Assembly (NCBI GenBank): GCA_035353335.1
Contig: DAOPZJ010000039.1
Coordinates: forward strand, 1 to 24,670
DNA from: Oscillospiraceae bacterium
Lineage (GTDB): Bacteria > Bacillota > Clostridia > Oscillospirales > JAKOTC01
Reading direction: 5' to 3'
Length of the DNA stretch: 24,670 bases
Shown: positions 7,420 through 14,606 of the stretch, in pieces
Position numbering within the stretch: the stretch's first letter is position 1
Layout: each line of letters opens with the position of its first letter
Position numbers and translations under genes: made by a program
The notes under the pieces: model-generated
The model's database searches: none
Told to the model about the DNA's origin: nothing
What the model saw: only the letters and a program-made list of their open reading frames with translations

Positions 7420-7757
7420 AGATTGTTGAAATCCGCAAAGAAGAGAACATCATCTGCCGCGCATTTTATGCAAACGGATTTTTTACCCGCCTGCGCGGAC
7501 TGATGGGACGCACCCTCAATGACGATATCGGCGGCCTTTTGCTCGTCCCCTGCAATCAGGTGCACACATTCAATATGTCCTACCCGATTGACATTGTCTA
7601 CTTAACCAAGGACGGAACCGTCATTCAAATCGACGCTCAAATCCAGCCGTCAAAAGTTTTAAAGACCGTAAAAAATTCGCACAGCATCCTCGAACTGCGC
7701 TCCGGAGCCGCCGAACAATCGGGCATTCGCCCCGGCGACCGGCTGATACATCAGTAA
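7416..7757 (+). CDS. DUF192 family protein at the end of the Tad operon
   Basis: This 113-residue protein is a full-length DUF192 domain. It has the family markers R-L-R-G-L-M-G-R near residue 30, a central N-Q-V-H-T-F-N-M-S-Y-P-I-D-I-V-Y-L segment and a C-terminal L-E-L-R-S-G-A with I-R-P-G-D. Its biochemical role is not established. Many relatives carry a signal peptide, but this one has none and should be cytoplasmic. It overlaps tadC by four bases with GAGG at 7405-7408 as binding site, so it is made with the pilus platform. DUF192 genes recur next to Tad loci in other Firmicutes as I recall, which suggests a link to pilus assembly that is still inference. Confidence 0.85.
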   Translation: MKIVEIRKEENIICRAFYANGFFTRLRGLMGRTLNDDIGGLLLVPCNQVHTFNMSYPIDIVYLTKDGTVIQIDAQIQPSKVLKTVKNSHSILELRSGAAEQSGIRPGDRLIHQ

Positions 7758-7849
7758 TTCATTCACCGACAATAGCCGCAAGATGCCTGCAAATTTTTGC
7801 AAGCCCGGTTTCTTTTGTACCTGTGCGGCATCAAATACTTTTGTTTTTT

Positions 7850-7880
7850 TCCGTTCCGCCCCCGTGGAACGGATTTTTTT
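7850..7880 (+). terminator. Rho-independent terminator of the Tad operon
   Basis: Perfect eight-base arms TCCGTTCC (7850-7857) and GGAACGGA (7866-7873) enclose an eight-base loop and are followed directly by seven Ts (7874-7880). It lies 93 bases after the DUF192 stop. The last two Ts are also the first bases of the next -35 box. Confidence 0.88.
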
Positions 7881-7908
7881 GCAAAGACCCGGCACAGTAT
7901 GATATACT
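7879..7908 (+). promoter_or_regulatory. Promoter of ldhA
   Basis: A -35 box TTGCAA (7879-7884) and a -10 box TATACT (7903-7908) are separated by 18 bases. The start would be near 7915, giving a leader of about 100 bases before the ldhA ATG. Only a half-site resembling a Rex operator (TTCACAA, in 7940-7955) was seen in the leader, which is too little to call. Confidence 0.65.
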
Positions 7909-8013
7909 GAATCTATGATTTCGGGGTAAAATTCCGACAATCCTTATTCACAAAACGAACGGTATATCAATTTATAAACCGAACACACTACACCCGAAAG
8001 GACGGTTCCGGCC

Positions 8014-9051
8014 ATGAAAAAAATTGCCCTTTTTGACGCAAAACCTTATGATATTAAGGTATTCGACGAGCAGAATAAAAATTACGAACTCCGTTATTTC
8101 GAATCCAAACTGAACCCGGACACCGCCGCGCTCGCCGCCGGCTGTGAAGCCGTCATCGGCTTTGTCAACGACGATATCGGTTCAGCGACTCTCGACAAAC
8201 TGTATGATTTGGGCGTCAGAGCCCTTGCGATGCGCAGCGCAGGTTACAACAATGTCGATTTCAAGGCTTGCTACGGCAAGATCAACGTGATGCACGTCCC
8301 GGCCTATTCGCCTTATGCGGTCGCCGAGCACGCCATGGCGCTGCTTTTAACCTTGAACCGCAAAATCCACAAAGCATATATTCGCACCCGCGATTTCAAC
8401 TACAGCTTAAACGGACTCTGCGGCATCGATCTGCACGGCAAAACCGTCGGTGTCATCGGTACAGGGCGCATCGGACGGGTTTTTATCGATATCTGCAAGG
8501 GCTTCGGTATGAATATTTTGGCTTATGACCCCTTTCCCGCCAAGGACGTCGATTTTACCTATACCGATTTGGATTCCTTGCTTGCAAACGCGGATTTCAT
8601 CTCGCTGCACTGCCCGCTGACCGATCAAACACATCACATCATCAATTCGGATTCCATCACCAAGATGAAAGATGGCGTCTTTATCGTCAATACCTCGCGC
8701 GGCGGTTTGATTGACAGCCATGCGCTCTTAAACGGCCTGCACGCCAAAAAAATCGGCGGCGCCTGTTTGGACGTTTACGAGGAGGAAGCCGATTTCTTTT
8801 ACGAAGACCACTCGGAATCAGGCGTCAACGACGATACGCTGGCATTGCTCTCGGCAGCGCCCAACGTCATCATCACTTCTCATCAGGCCTATTTTACCGC
8901 CGAAGCACTGCACAACATCGCAGAAGTCACCTTGCAAAATCTCGATGTTTACTTCGCCGGCGGCGAACTCAAAAACGAAATCTGCTATTACTGCGACCGC
9001 CAAGCAAGCCCCAAAGATTGCCGCAAAACCCGCAAAGAACGCTGTTTTTAA
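8014..9051 (+). CDS. ldhA: NAD-dependent D-lactate dehydrogenase with cysteine-rich C-terminal tail
   Basis: This cytoplasmic fermentation enzyme reduces pyruvate to D-lactate with NADH. Over its length it closely follows the E. coli LdhA pattern: F-V-N-D-D near 50, V-P-A-Y-S-P-Y-A-V-A-E-H (95-106), the Rossmann motif G149-TGRI-G154, catalytic Arg229 in N-T-S-R-G, the acidic V-Y-E-E-E (254-258) and catalytic His290 in S-H-Q-A. The usual family end comes at about residue 323 (K-N-E-I). Here 22 more residues follow, basic and with four cysteines (C324, C327, C336, C344), which I do not know from LdhA. AAAGGA at 7997-8002 sets the ATG. It is monocistronic between a promoter and a terminator. Related D-2-hydroxyacid dehydrogenases are possible, but the fit to LdhA is good. 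Confidence 0.88.
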   Translation: MKKIALFDAKPYDIKVFDEQNKNYELRYFESKLNPDTAALAAGCEAVIGFVNDDIGSATLDKLYDLGVRALAMRSAGYNNVDFKACYGKINVMHVPAYSPYAVAEHAMALLLTLNRKIHKAYIRTRDFNYSLNGLCGIDLHGKTVGVIGTGRIGRVFIDICKGFGMNILAYDPFPAKDVDFTYTDLDSLLANADFISLHCPLTDQTHHIINSDSITKMKDGVFIVNTSRGGLIDSHALLNGLHAKKIGGACLDVYEEEADFFYEDHSESGVNDDTLALLSAAPNVIITSHQAYFTAEALHNIAEVTLQNLDVYFAGGELKNEICYYCDRQASPKDCRKTRKERCF

Positions 9052-9070
9052 TAATTTGTCAAACAAATAC

Positions 9071-9097
9071 AAAAGGCCGAACCGCCTTTGGCCTTTT
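9071..9097 (+). terminator. Terminator after ldhA
   Basis: Arms AAAAGGCC (9071-9078) and GGCCTTTT (9090-9097) form an eight-base perfect stem with an 11-base loop, 20 bases after the ldhA stop. The T run is part of the stem, so it is a modest terminator that could work in either direction. Confidence 0.7.
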
Positions 9098-9195
9098 ATG
9101 TTATCAATTATATACCAAATCACTCATATATTTATTTATAGTTTTGTCTGTTGTTCCAAACTTTTGAACTTGCTGCGGAATGAAGTAAATAAGGT

Positions 9196-9224
9196 TTGAC
9201 AAAACGCGAATAATCCTTTAAAAT
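9196..9224 (+). promoter_or_regulatory. Promoter of the DRE-TIM condensing enzyme gene
   Basis: A perfect -35 box TTGACA (9196-9201) and a -10 box TAAAAT (9219-9224) are separated by 17 bases. The start is expected near 9231, giving a leader of about 49 bases that contains AAAGGAGG. No T-box or leucine leader is visible, which speaks against classic leucine control. Confidence 0.75.
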
Positions 9225-9279
9225 TAATATTTAATTTCATCTTTTCCCCTCAAATCGCTCAAAGGAGGCGTACATAATT

Positions 9280-10734
9280 ATGGCATACATACCGAGACCC
9301 GAACGCACCGAGGAAGATAAAAAAACCGTATACTTTTCCGAAAACACCAATGTGTTGGAACAATCGGTTTATGAATATCAACTTCAGGAACGCGAGACCC
9401 CGAATCTCTACCGCAATCTGTTCGATTATGAAAGCGTGCCGAAAATCGCTTTCAACCACCGCGTCGTGCCGATGAATACGCCCAAAGAGCTGTGGATCAC
9501 CGACACCACATTCCGCGACGGGCAGCAGTCCACCTCGCCGTTCACGGTCAAGCAGATCGTCGACTTATATCAGATGATGCACCGTCTCGGCGGCAAAAAG
9601 GGCTTGATCCGCCAGAGCGAATTTTTTGTTTATACTCAAAAAGACCGCGAAGCGGTCGATAAGTGTCTGTCGCTCGGGTATCAGTTCCCCGAGGTCACCA
9701 GCTGGATCCGCGCCAGTGAGAACGATTTCAAACTGGTCAAGGAAATCGGCCTAAAAGAGACCGGTATTTTAGTCAGCTGTTCCGATTACCACATCTACAA
9801 TAAGATGGGCTTGACCCGTCAGCAGGCCCTCGATAAATATCTCGGCATCGTCAAATCGGTGCTCGAATACGGCATCCGTCCGCGCTGCCATTTCGAAGAC
9901 ATCACCCGCGCCGATTTTTACGGCTTTGTGGTTCCGCTTGCAAGAGCGCTGCACGACCTATCGGTCGAAAGCGGAATTCCGATCAAGATCCGCGCCTGCG
10001 ACACCATGGGCTACGGCGTCTCTTTCCCCGGCGTGGCGCTTCCGAGAAGCGTTTCCGGCATCGTCTACGGCTTGATGCATTATGCCCAAATCCCGAGCGA
10101 CATGCTCGAATGGCACGGACATAACGATTTTTATAAAGTGGTCACCAACTCCACCACCGCCTGGCTCTACGGCAGCAGCTCCGTCAACTGCGCACTGCTC
10201 GGTATCGGCGAGCGCACCGGCAACTGCCCGCTCGAGGCGATGGTCATTGAATATTGCTCCCTGCACGGCACCACCGACGGCATGAACCTGCCGGTCATCA
10301 CCGAGATCGCCCGCTATTTCGAAGATGAAATCGGCTATGAGATTCCGCCTCGCACCCCATTTGTCGGCCGCAACTTCAACGTCACCCGCGCGGGCATCCA
10401 CGCAGACGGCCTTTTAAAGGACGAGGAGATTTACAACATCTTCAACACCCAAAAGCTACTGCACCGCCCGCCCACGGTCTCAGTCGATTCCCACAGCGGT
10501 CTCGCCGGCATCGCACTTTGGATGAACCGCTTCTTCCGCCTCGAAGACGGTAAGAGCGTCGACAAAAAGAGCGAACTGGTCGCAAAAGTCAAGGAGCAGG
10601 TCGACCTCGAATACGCCGAAGGCCGCAACACCGTCATGGGCGACGACGAACTGGAACAGATCATTAAACGCGTAGATTTTGTAGCTTACGAAAAACTCAT
10701 TCATGCTCATCTGAAAGAAGATATATTGACCTGA
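9280..10734 (+). CDS. DRE-TIM acyl-CoA condensing enzyme: Re-citrate synthase or isopropylmalate/homocitrate synthase-like
   Basis: This 484-residue enzyme belongs to the DRE-TIM metallolyase group, which joins acetyl-CoA to a 2-oxoacid. The markers are D75-T-T-F-R-D-G-Q-Q83 (catalytic and metal region), W278-H-G-H281-N-D (metal ligands), G310-E-R-T-G-N315 and A371-G-I-H-A-D-G377. An N-terminal extension of about 70 residues precedes the barrel, and there is no full LeuA regulatory domain after it. The gene stands alone with no leuB, leuC or leuD. The pattern I-R-Q-S-E-F-F with R-C-H-F-E-D-I-T-R-A-D-F-Y-G-F resembles the clostridial Re-citrate synthase group as I remember it. Substrate choice cannot be proved from motifs. 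AAAGGAGG at 9261-9268 sets the start. Confidence 0.8.
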   Translation: MAYIPRPERTEEDKKTVYFSENTNVLEQSVYEYQLQERETPNLYRNLFDYESVPKIAFNHRVVPMNTPKELWITDTTFRDGQQSTSPFTVKQIVDLYQMMHRLGGKKGLIRQSEFFVYTQKDREAVDKCLSLGYQFPEVTSWIRASENDFKLVKEIGLKETGILVSCSDYHIYNKMGLTRQQALDKYLGIVKSVLEYGIRPRCHFEDITRADFYGFVVPLARALHDLSVESGIPIKIRACDTMGYGVSFPGVALPRSVSGIVYGLMHYAQIPSDMLEWHGHNDFYKVVTNSTTAWLYGSSSVNCALLGIGERTGNCPLEAMVIEYCSLHGTTDGMNLPVITEIARYFEDEIGYEIPPRTPFVGRNFNVTRAGIHADGLLKDEEIYNIFNTQKLLHRPPTVSVDSHSGLAGIALWMNRFFRLEDGKSVDKKSELVAKVKEQVDLEYAEGRNTVMGDDELEQIIKRVDFVAYEKLIHAHLKEDILT

Positions 10735-10883
10735 TGTTATCGGTCATAGCCCCGGTTTGCAATTCAATAAATACCGGCTCCATGCAGTAACAAACTTTTG
10801 CCCGGGATTTTATGGTTTTTGAGCCTACTTCTCAAAAACAGTTTAGATGTGATGATCCGGCGGTTGAAAGGGGTGCGACAGCT

Positions 10884-11989
10884 ATGCAAAAAGTCAGCGT
10901 ATCAGTCATCATCCCGGTCTATAATAAAGAAAAATATCTCCGTCAGTGCCTCAAAAGCGTCCTTTCTCAGGATCTTGAGGCTTTTGAGATTATTGCCGTC
11001 GATGACGGTTCCACCGATTCATGCGGGAAGATTCTCGATGAATATGCAGCTGCCGATCCCCGCCTCAAAGTGATTCACCAAAAAAATGCGTCCTGCGGAT
11101 TTGCACGCAATACCGGGCTTGATTTGGCAAAAGGCGAATATATTCTGTTTCTGGACAGCGATGACTTTTTACATCAAAATAAACTTCGCCCGGCTTATGA
11201 ATTTGCCGTCTCACACGATGCCGATATTGCTGTTTTCTTAATCGAAGAATTTAATGACGCGACGGGAATCTCTCAACCGCTGCATTATGCATCATATTTG
11301 AAACCGCCTGTATTCGGCCGTGTTTTTTCATGGCGTAATTTCCCGGATGATTTTTTCCTTTATTTTTATGCCGGCGTTGAATCGAAACTCTGCCGCCGGT
11401 CGTTACTGCAAAATTCGGGCATACGATTTCGGGCCGTAATAGTTGCGAAGATTATGACTTTGTTTTCTCACATCTGCTTCTCTCAGAGAAAATTATATAT
11501 TCCGATTTATATTTAACGAATTATCGAATTTGTACCGGCAGCAGTATGGAGGATCTGCGTGAAAATGATCCATGCTGCCGAATCAAAGCCACCGAAATGC
11601 TGCACGAATATGCTTCCGCTCTCCCATTTTACCCCGAGATTAAAAAAAGCGTTGCAAGAATGAATGCGCAAACTCATATCGGATTTTTGATTTCCTGCAA
11701 AACCGCGAAGGCATTTCGCGAATATTACTGTGCCCTGAAAAACGGCGCTTTGGTGAGGGAGGAACTGGCAGGACTCCCGCGCGGATATCTGCACTCTCAT
11801 TTCGCGGATTCTGCAGTCAGACGTATACTGCGTGCGGGCCCGATTATGCCGAAAAACGCCCGCCGATTGACTGTTTGGAAAGCCCTGACCTTCACAGCGG
11901 GATATCTGTCCGCAGTTTCCGACGCCTTCAAACACGGCGGCCTCAAAAAAGTCACCCGCCGTATTCGCGCCGTGAAAAGCCGAATATAG
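10884..11989 (+). pseudogene. GT2 family glycosyltransferase split by a one-base frameshift
   Basis: The first part (10884-11516 in the original frame) is a typical GT-A transferase: V-S-V-I-I-P-V-Y-N-K-E near residue 8, D40-D-G-S-T-D and the metal-binding D91-S-D-D. After I-R-F-R, around 11431-11435 (GGGCC), the protein becomes unrelated. One frame over, a clean continuation appears (N-S-C-E-D-Y-D-F-V-F-S-H), which is exactly the E-D-Y-x-F motif expected there, and it runs to TAG 11987-11989. Adding one base restores about 368 residues. The cause is either a real mutation or a sequence error in the G run. AAAGGGG (10867-10873) sets ATG 10884. It probably adds a sugar to a surface polymer; the substrate is unknown. 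Confidence 0.82.
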
Positions 11990-12007
11990 ATATAAGCAAT
12001 AAACCGG

Positions 12008-13435
12008 ATGATCATGACCGATTACAGTACATTAAAACAAAATACTTTAAAATTCCTTGAGAATTGTTATCCCTCGGAAGGTGTCTTTGACGCCGAGGGC
12101 TGGGAAGCAAGCGGCGAAAGCAGTGTTTTGACCCCTGCCGCAAAAACATTTATAAAAAAAGATTGTCAAATTCAAATCGTTAATAAAACATTCTCACAGC
12201 GCATGTCAGACAATGACTGGCGGTTTTCGTCGACGCCGGGCGGATGCGAATCTTTGGAAGGCGGCCATTCCGCACTCGAGACCTATTATTTTTACGGTTT
12301 GACCGACCAACTCTCTCGGGAGAATAAAGACGCCTGGATTTCGTATTTCAATCAATATCAGGACCGTGAGACCGGATATTTCCTCGGCCCCTATGTGCGG
12401 CCGAAAGACCATCGGGCCTGGCAGGATTATTCGCTTTGCACTCATCCGTGGTATCATATGCACGATCACTTTGTCTCTTCTCTTTGCCCCACTATGATGC
12501 TGCTTGGCGAAAAATCAAAATATCCGCTGTCTTCCGGCAGTATGACGGGACGCTTTTTGGAAAAGTCCTACCTCGAGGAATACCTTTACGGGCGCGACTG
12601 GAACGCCTATCAAAAAGACGGCAACTACCGACGTCATAACCCGTGGTGGATGGGCAATGAGTTCTGGTTTCCGGCCTGTATCCTGTGGCAGATCACACAG
12701 TGGGAAGCCGGAACACCTGCCGCCAAACAAGCGCGCAGGATGCTCGACGAGGTCTGGTATCGATGGCATGACGAAAATTTTGGAATCACTGGCTTCTGGT
12801 ACGGCGAACTGAACGGCGACCCGACAAAGATCTGGAATAACGGTTTTTCGGGGCCGCTTTTTTCCGACGACCGCAGCGATTCAAAATATGAGTGGATTTC
12901 GGTTCCGGTCATGGGCGGTGCGCACCAGCTCTGGTTTTACGATTTCGACGGGCACCCGATTGCCGAAAGCGTCAGAAAAGCCCAGACCGACACTTTGCTT
13001 TCTCTGCAAAACGTGAACGATTTCCATTTCGGACTTTACTCGTCCGATCGGCCCGATTCCGGTTCCGACAACTGCACCGACGTCGACTGCATGACCCTGC
13101 TCGCCATCAACCATTGCAGACAGGATTACCGCCGAAAAGAGATCGAAACCGCGCTTGAAAAAGCCGCGATTGCGATTTTAAACGATAAAATCAACCAAGA
13201 CGGCGTGCTGGTCTCCCGGCAAAACCGGGAATACCTGCACCACTCCGCTTCGTATGAGACCCTCTCGCGCGCCGGTGACGCCAATGTTCTCGACCAGTCG
13301 TTTTATTTCTGGGCACTGCGTGCCGCATTTTCGGTACTCAAAAGAAGCAATTATCCCGAATTGCAGTCGTTTATCGACCATGACTGGCCTAACGTCCTAT
13401 CGCACTGGCTGTGGCTTCCTCAAAAAACCCGCTGA
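12008..13435 (+). CDS. Unrecognised protein, probable (alpha/alpha)-barrel glycan enzyme
   Basis: I do not recognise this 475-residue protein with certainty. It has no signal peptide or membrane segment, so it is likely cytoplasmic. It is very rich in Trp, Tyr, His and Asp. Aromatic-acidic clusters include G-H-S-A-L-E-T-Y-Y-F-Y-G (about 90), a T-H-P-W-Y-H-M-H-D-H stretch (about 142-151), N-P-W-W-M-G-N-E-F-W-F (about 212) and G-S-D-N-C-T-D-V-D (about 354). Evenly spaced helices with such clusters suggest an alpha/alpha toroid, as in many glycoside hydrolases, lyases and epimerases. It begins 18 bases after the GT2 gene without a clear binding site, so it is probably coupled to it. ATG 12014 is an alternative start. 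Confidence 0.7.
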   Translation: MIMTDYSTLKQNTLKFLENCYPSEGVFDAEGWEASGESSVLTPAAKTFIKKDCQIQIVNKTFSQRMSDNDWRFSSTPGGCESLEGGHSALETYYFYGLTDQLSRENKDAWISYFNQYQDRETGYFLGPYVRPKDHRAWQDYSLCTHPWYHMHDHFVSSLCPTMMLLGEKSKYPLSSGSMTGRFLEKSYLEEYLYGRDWNAYQKDGNYRRHNPWWMGNEFWFPACILWQITQWEAGTPAAKQARRMLDEVWYRWHDENFGITGFWYGELNGDPTKIWNNGFSGPLFSDDRSDSKYEWISVPVMGGAHQLWFYDFDGHPIAESVRKAQTDTLLSLQNVNDFHFGLYSSDRPDSGSDNCTDVDCMTLLAINHCRQDYRRKEIETALEKAAIAILNDKINQDGVLVSRQNREYLHHSASYETLSRAGDANVLDQSFYFWALRAAFSVLKRSNYPELQSFIDHDWPNVLSHWLWLPQKTR

Positions 13436-13506
13436 TATCGTGAAGCCACTTAAAAAATCAAACACAGATTAAATAAAATAACCGGTAAATGGCCGCACAT
13501 TGGGTA

Positions 13507-13543
13507 AAACCACTTTCATCTTGCCTTGAATTGAAAGTGGTTT
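13507..13543. terminator. Strong hairpin after the 12008 gene
   Basis: Twelve-base perfect arms (AAACCACTTTCA 13507-13518 and its complement 13532-13543) enclose a 13-base loop. Two to three more pairs form past a single bulge. There is no T run on either side, so it may act as an mRNA end-stabiliser with the next hairpin. Confidence 0.5.
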
Positions 13544-13559
13544 ACTATAATATAAAAAT

Positions 13560-13593
13560 AAAGCGCCGGTTACTAAAACAGCGCTTTTGTTAT
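13560..13593. terminator. Bidirectional terminator between convergent glycan genes
   Basis: Arms AAAGCGC (13560-13566) and GCGCTTT (13581-13587) are followed by TTTGTTATTT on the plus strand. On the minus strand they are followed by a T-rich tail (complement of 13550-13559). It can end both the plus-strand GT2/12008 transcript and the minus-strand ATP-grasp operon. A further small hairpin (GTCCTC 13634-13639 with GAGGAC 13657-13662) lies closer to the minus-strand gene. Confidence 0.65.
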
Positions 13594-13718
13594 TTATTTG
13601 AATTTCGGTTATTTGTCAAATTGATCAAAAACACGTCCTCTTTTCCCATGTCCTTTTTGAGGACAAATTGCAGTGCAAGCTGCTCTTCGGACCGCAATTC
13701 CGGCCACTTTTTTTATAC

Positions 13719-14606
13719 TTAGCCGATATGACCCTTGATTTGTCTTTCGGGCAGTTTTATCCAACTTCCGATCAAAAGGTCCCAATCTTCGTTTTCGAAT
13801 GCTTTTACCCCCGAGTCCGGGTAAAATGTCATTTCTCCCATATAGACCTTGCCTTGAACGTCATACATGTCCAATCGGACAAACGGGAAGCCCTCGGAGA
13901 GTATTTTGCAGATGCACACCATTTCGTCAAAAACCGCCGGGCGCTCAATCGGTTCGCCTAGCACGGTATGGACTTTTCGAAACGGAAGCGGATTCCATTG
14001 CATATCGTAATAACGCAGCTTTACGCCTCCTTCGCCGAATCTGTCCTCACATAAACAAACCGCGCGCGGTATTCCGTCGAAGCAGAAGAATTTATAATCC
14101 GGTACTTCTTTTCCGTCTTTGTCGGCCAAAAATTCCTCCGCCAAGATGCGCGGCTTTATTCTGCGGTATTCGGGTTCGCGTCCCTGGTGGTAAAAATCGC
14201 GCCGCATCCAGCGGTCGACTTCCTTTTTTAAAGCGGTTAAATCCAGTTTCGATTTATCTTTGCAAATCAAAACGTTGCCGGAGGTATGGCTCGGCTTCAG
14301 CACAAACCGCTCGGGCAAATGGTCAAACGGGATATCCCCGAATCGGTCCCATACCCCGAGCGTCTTTACGACATATTCAGGGCCGATTTTATCGGCGATG
14401 TACTGCTTGGCGAGATATTTGTCGACCAGCCCGCCCCGCTCCGCGCTCCCGTAATACACTTTCATCCAACAGAGTTTCTCGTTGAACGACTGCGGATTTT
14501 TCAGATCGCAGCTTTTACCCATGTGAAACCGGTAATCGATTTTTACCCACCATTTGGTCGGCAGGAGCCGCATTACGGTCTGTTTGACGAAGGTCTCGAA
14601 TTTCAT
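13719..14606 (-). CDS. TupA-like ATP-grasp protein of the surface-glycan operon
   Basis: This protein of about 295 residues resembles the TupA-like ATP-grasp family, often found in capsule and teichuronic-acid gene clusters. Near the N-terminus is N-P-Q-S-F-N-E-K-L-C-W-M-K, a family hallmark. D-K-Y-L-A-K-Q-Y and the ATP-binding stretch F-V-L-K-P-S-H-T-S-G follow, then P-D-Y-K-F-F-C-F-D-G and a C-terminal R-L-D-M-Y-D with G-E-M-T-F-Y-P. TupA-like proteins probably ligate an amino acid or acid to a glycan; the substrate is unknown. The frame is open up to 14735, but GGAG (14617-14620, minus) ten bases before ATG 14606 sets the start. It overlaps the end of the GT4 gene before it by 92 bases. 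It is the last gene of its operon. Confidence 0.82.
   Translation of the reverse strand: MKFETFVKQTVMRLLPTKWWVKIDYRFHMGKSCDLKNPQSFNEKLCWMKVYYGSAERGGLVDKYLAKQYIADKIGPEYVVKTLGVWDRFGDIPFDHLPERFVLKPSHTSGNVLICKDKSKLDLTALKKEVDRWMRRDFYHQGREPEYRRIKPRILAEEFLADKDGKEVPDYKFFCFDGIPRAVCLCEDRFGEGGVKLRYYDMQWNPLPFRKVHTVLGEPIERPAVFDEMVCICKILSEGFPFVRLDMYDVQGKVYMGEMTFYPDSGVKAFENEDWDLLIGSWIKLPERQIKGHIG

Noticed and set aside
7940..7955. Half-site resembling a Rex operator (TTCACAA) in the ldhA leader
   Set aside because: The matching left half TTGTGAA is absent at the required distance.
9958..10401. Long minus-strand open frames inside the DRE-TIM gene and similar frames inside other genes
   Set aside because: They are shadows: codon patterns and motifs fit the opposite strand only, and no binding sites precede them.
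10735..10811. Possible terminator after the DRE-TIM gene (CCGGT and ACCGG halves)
   Set aside because: Five-base stem with long loop and no T run; too weak.
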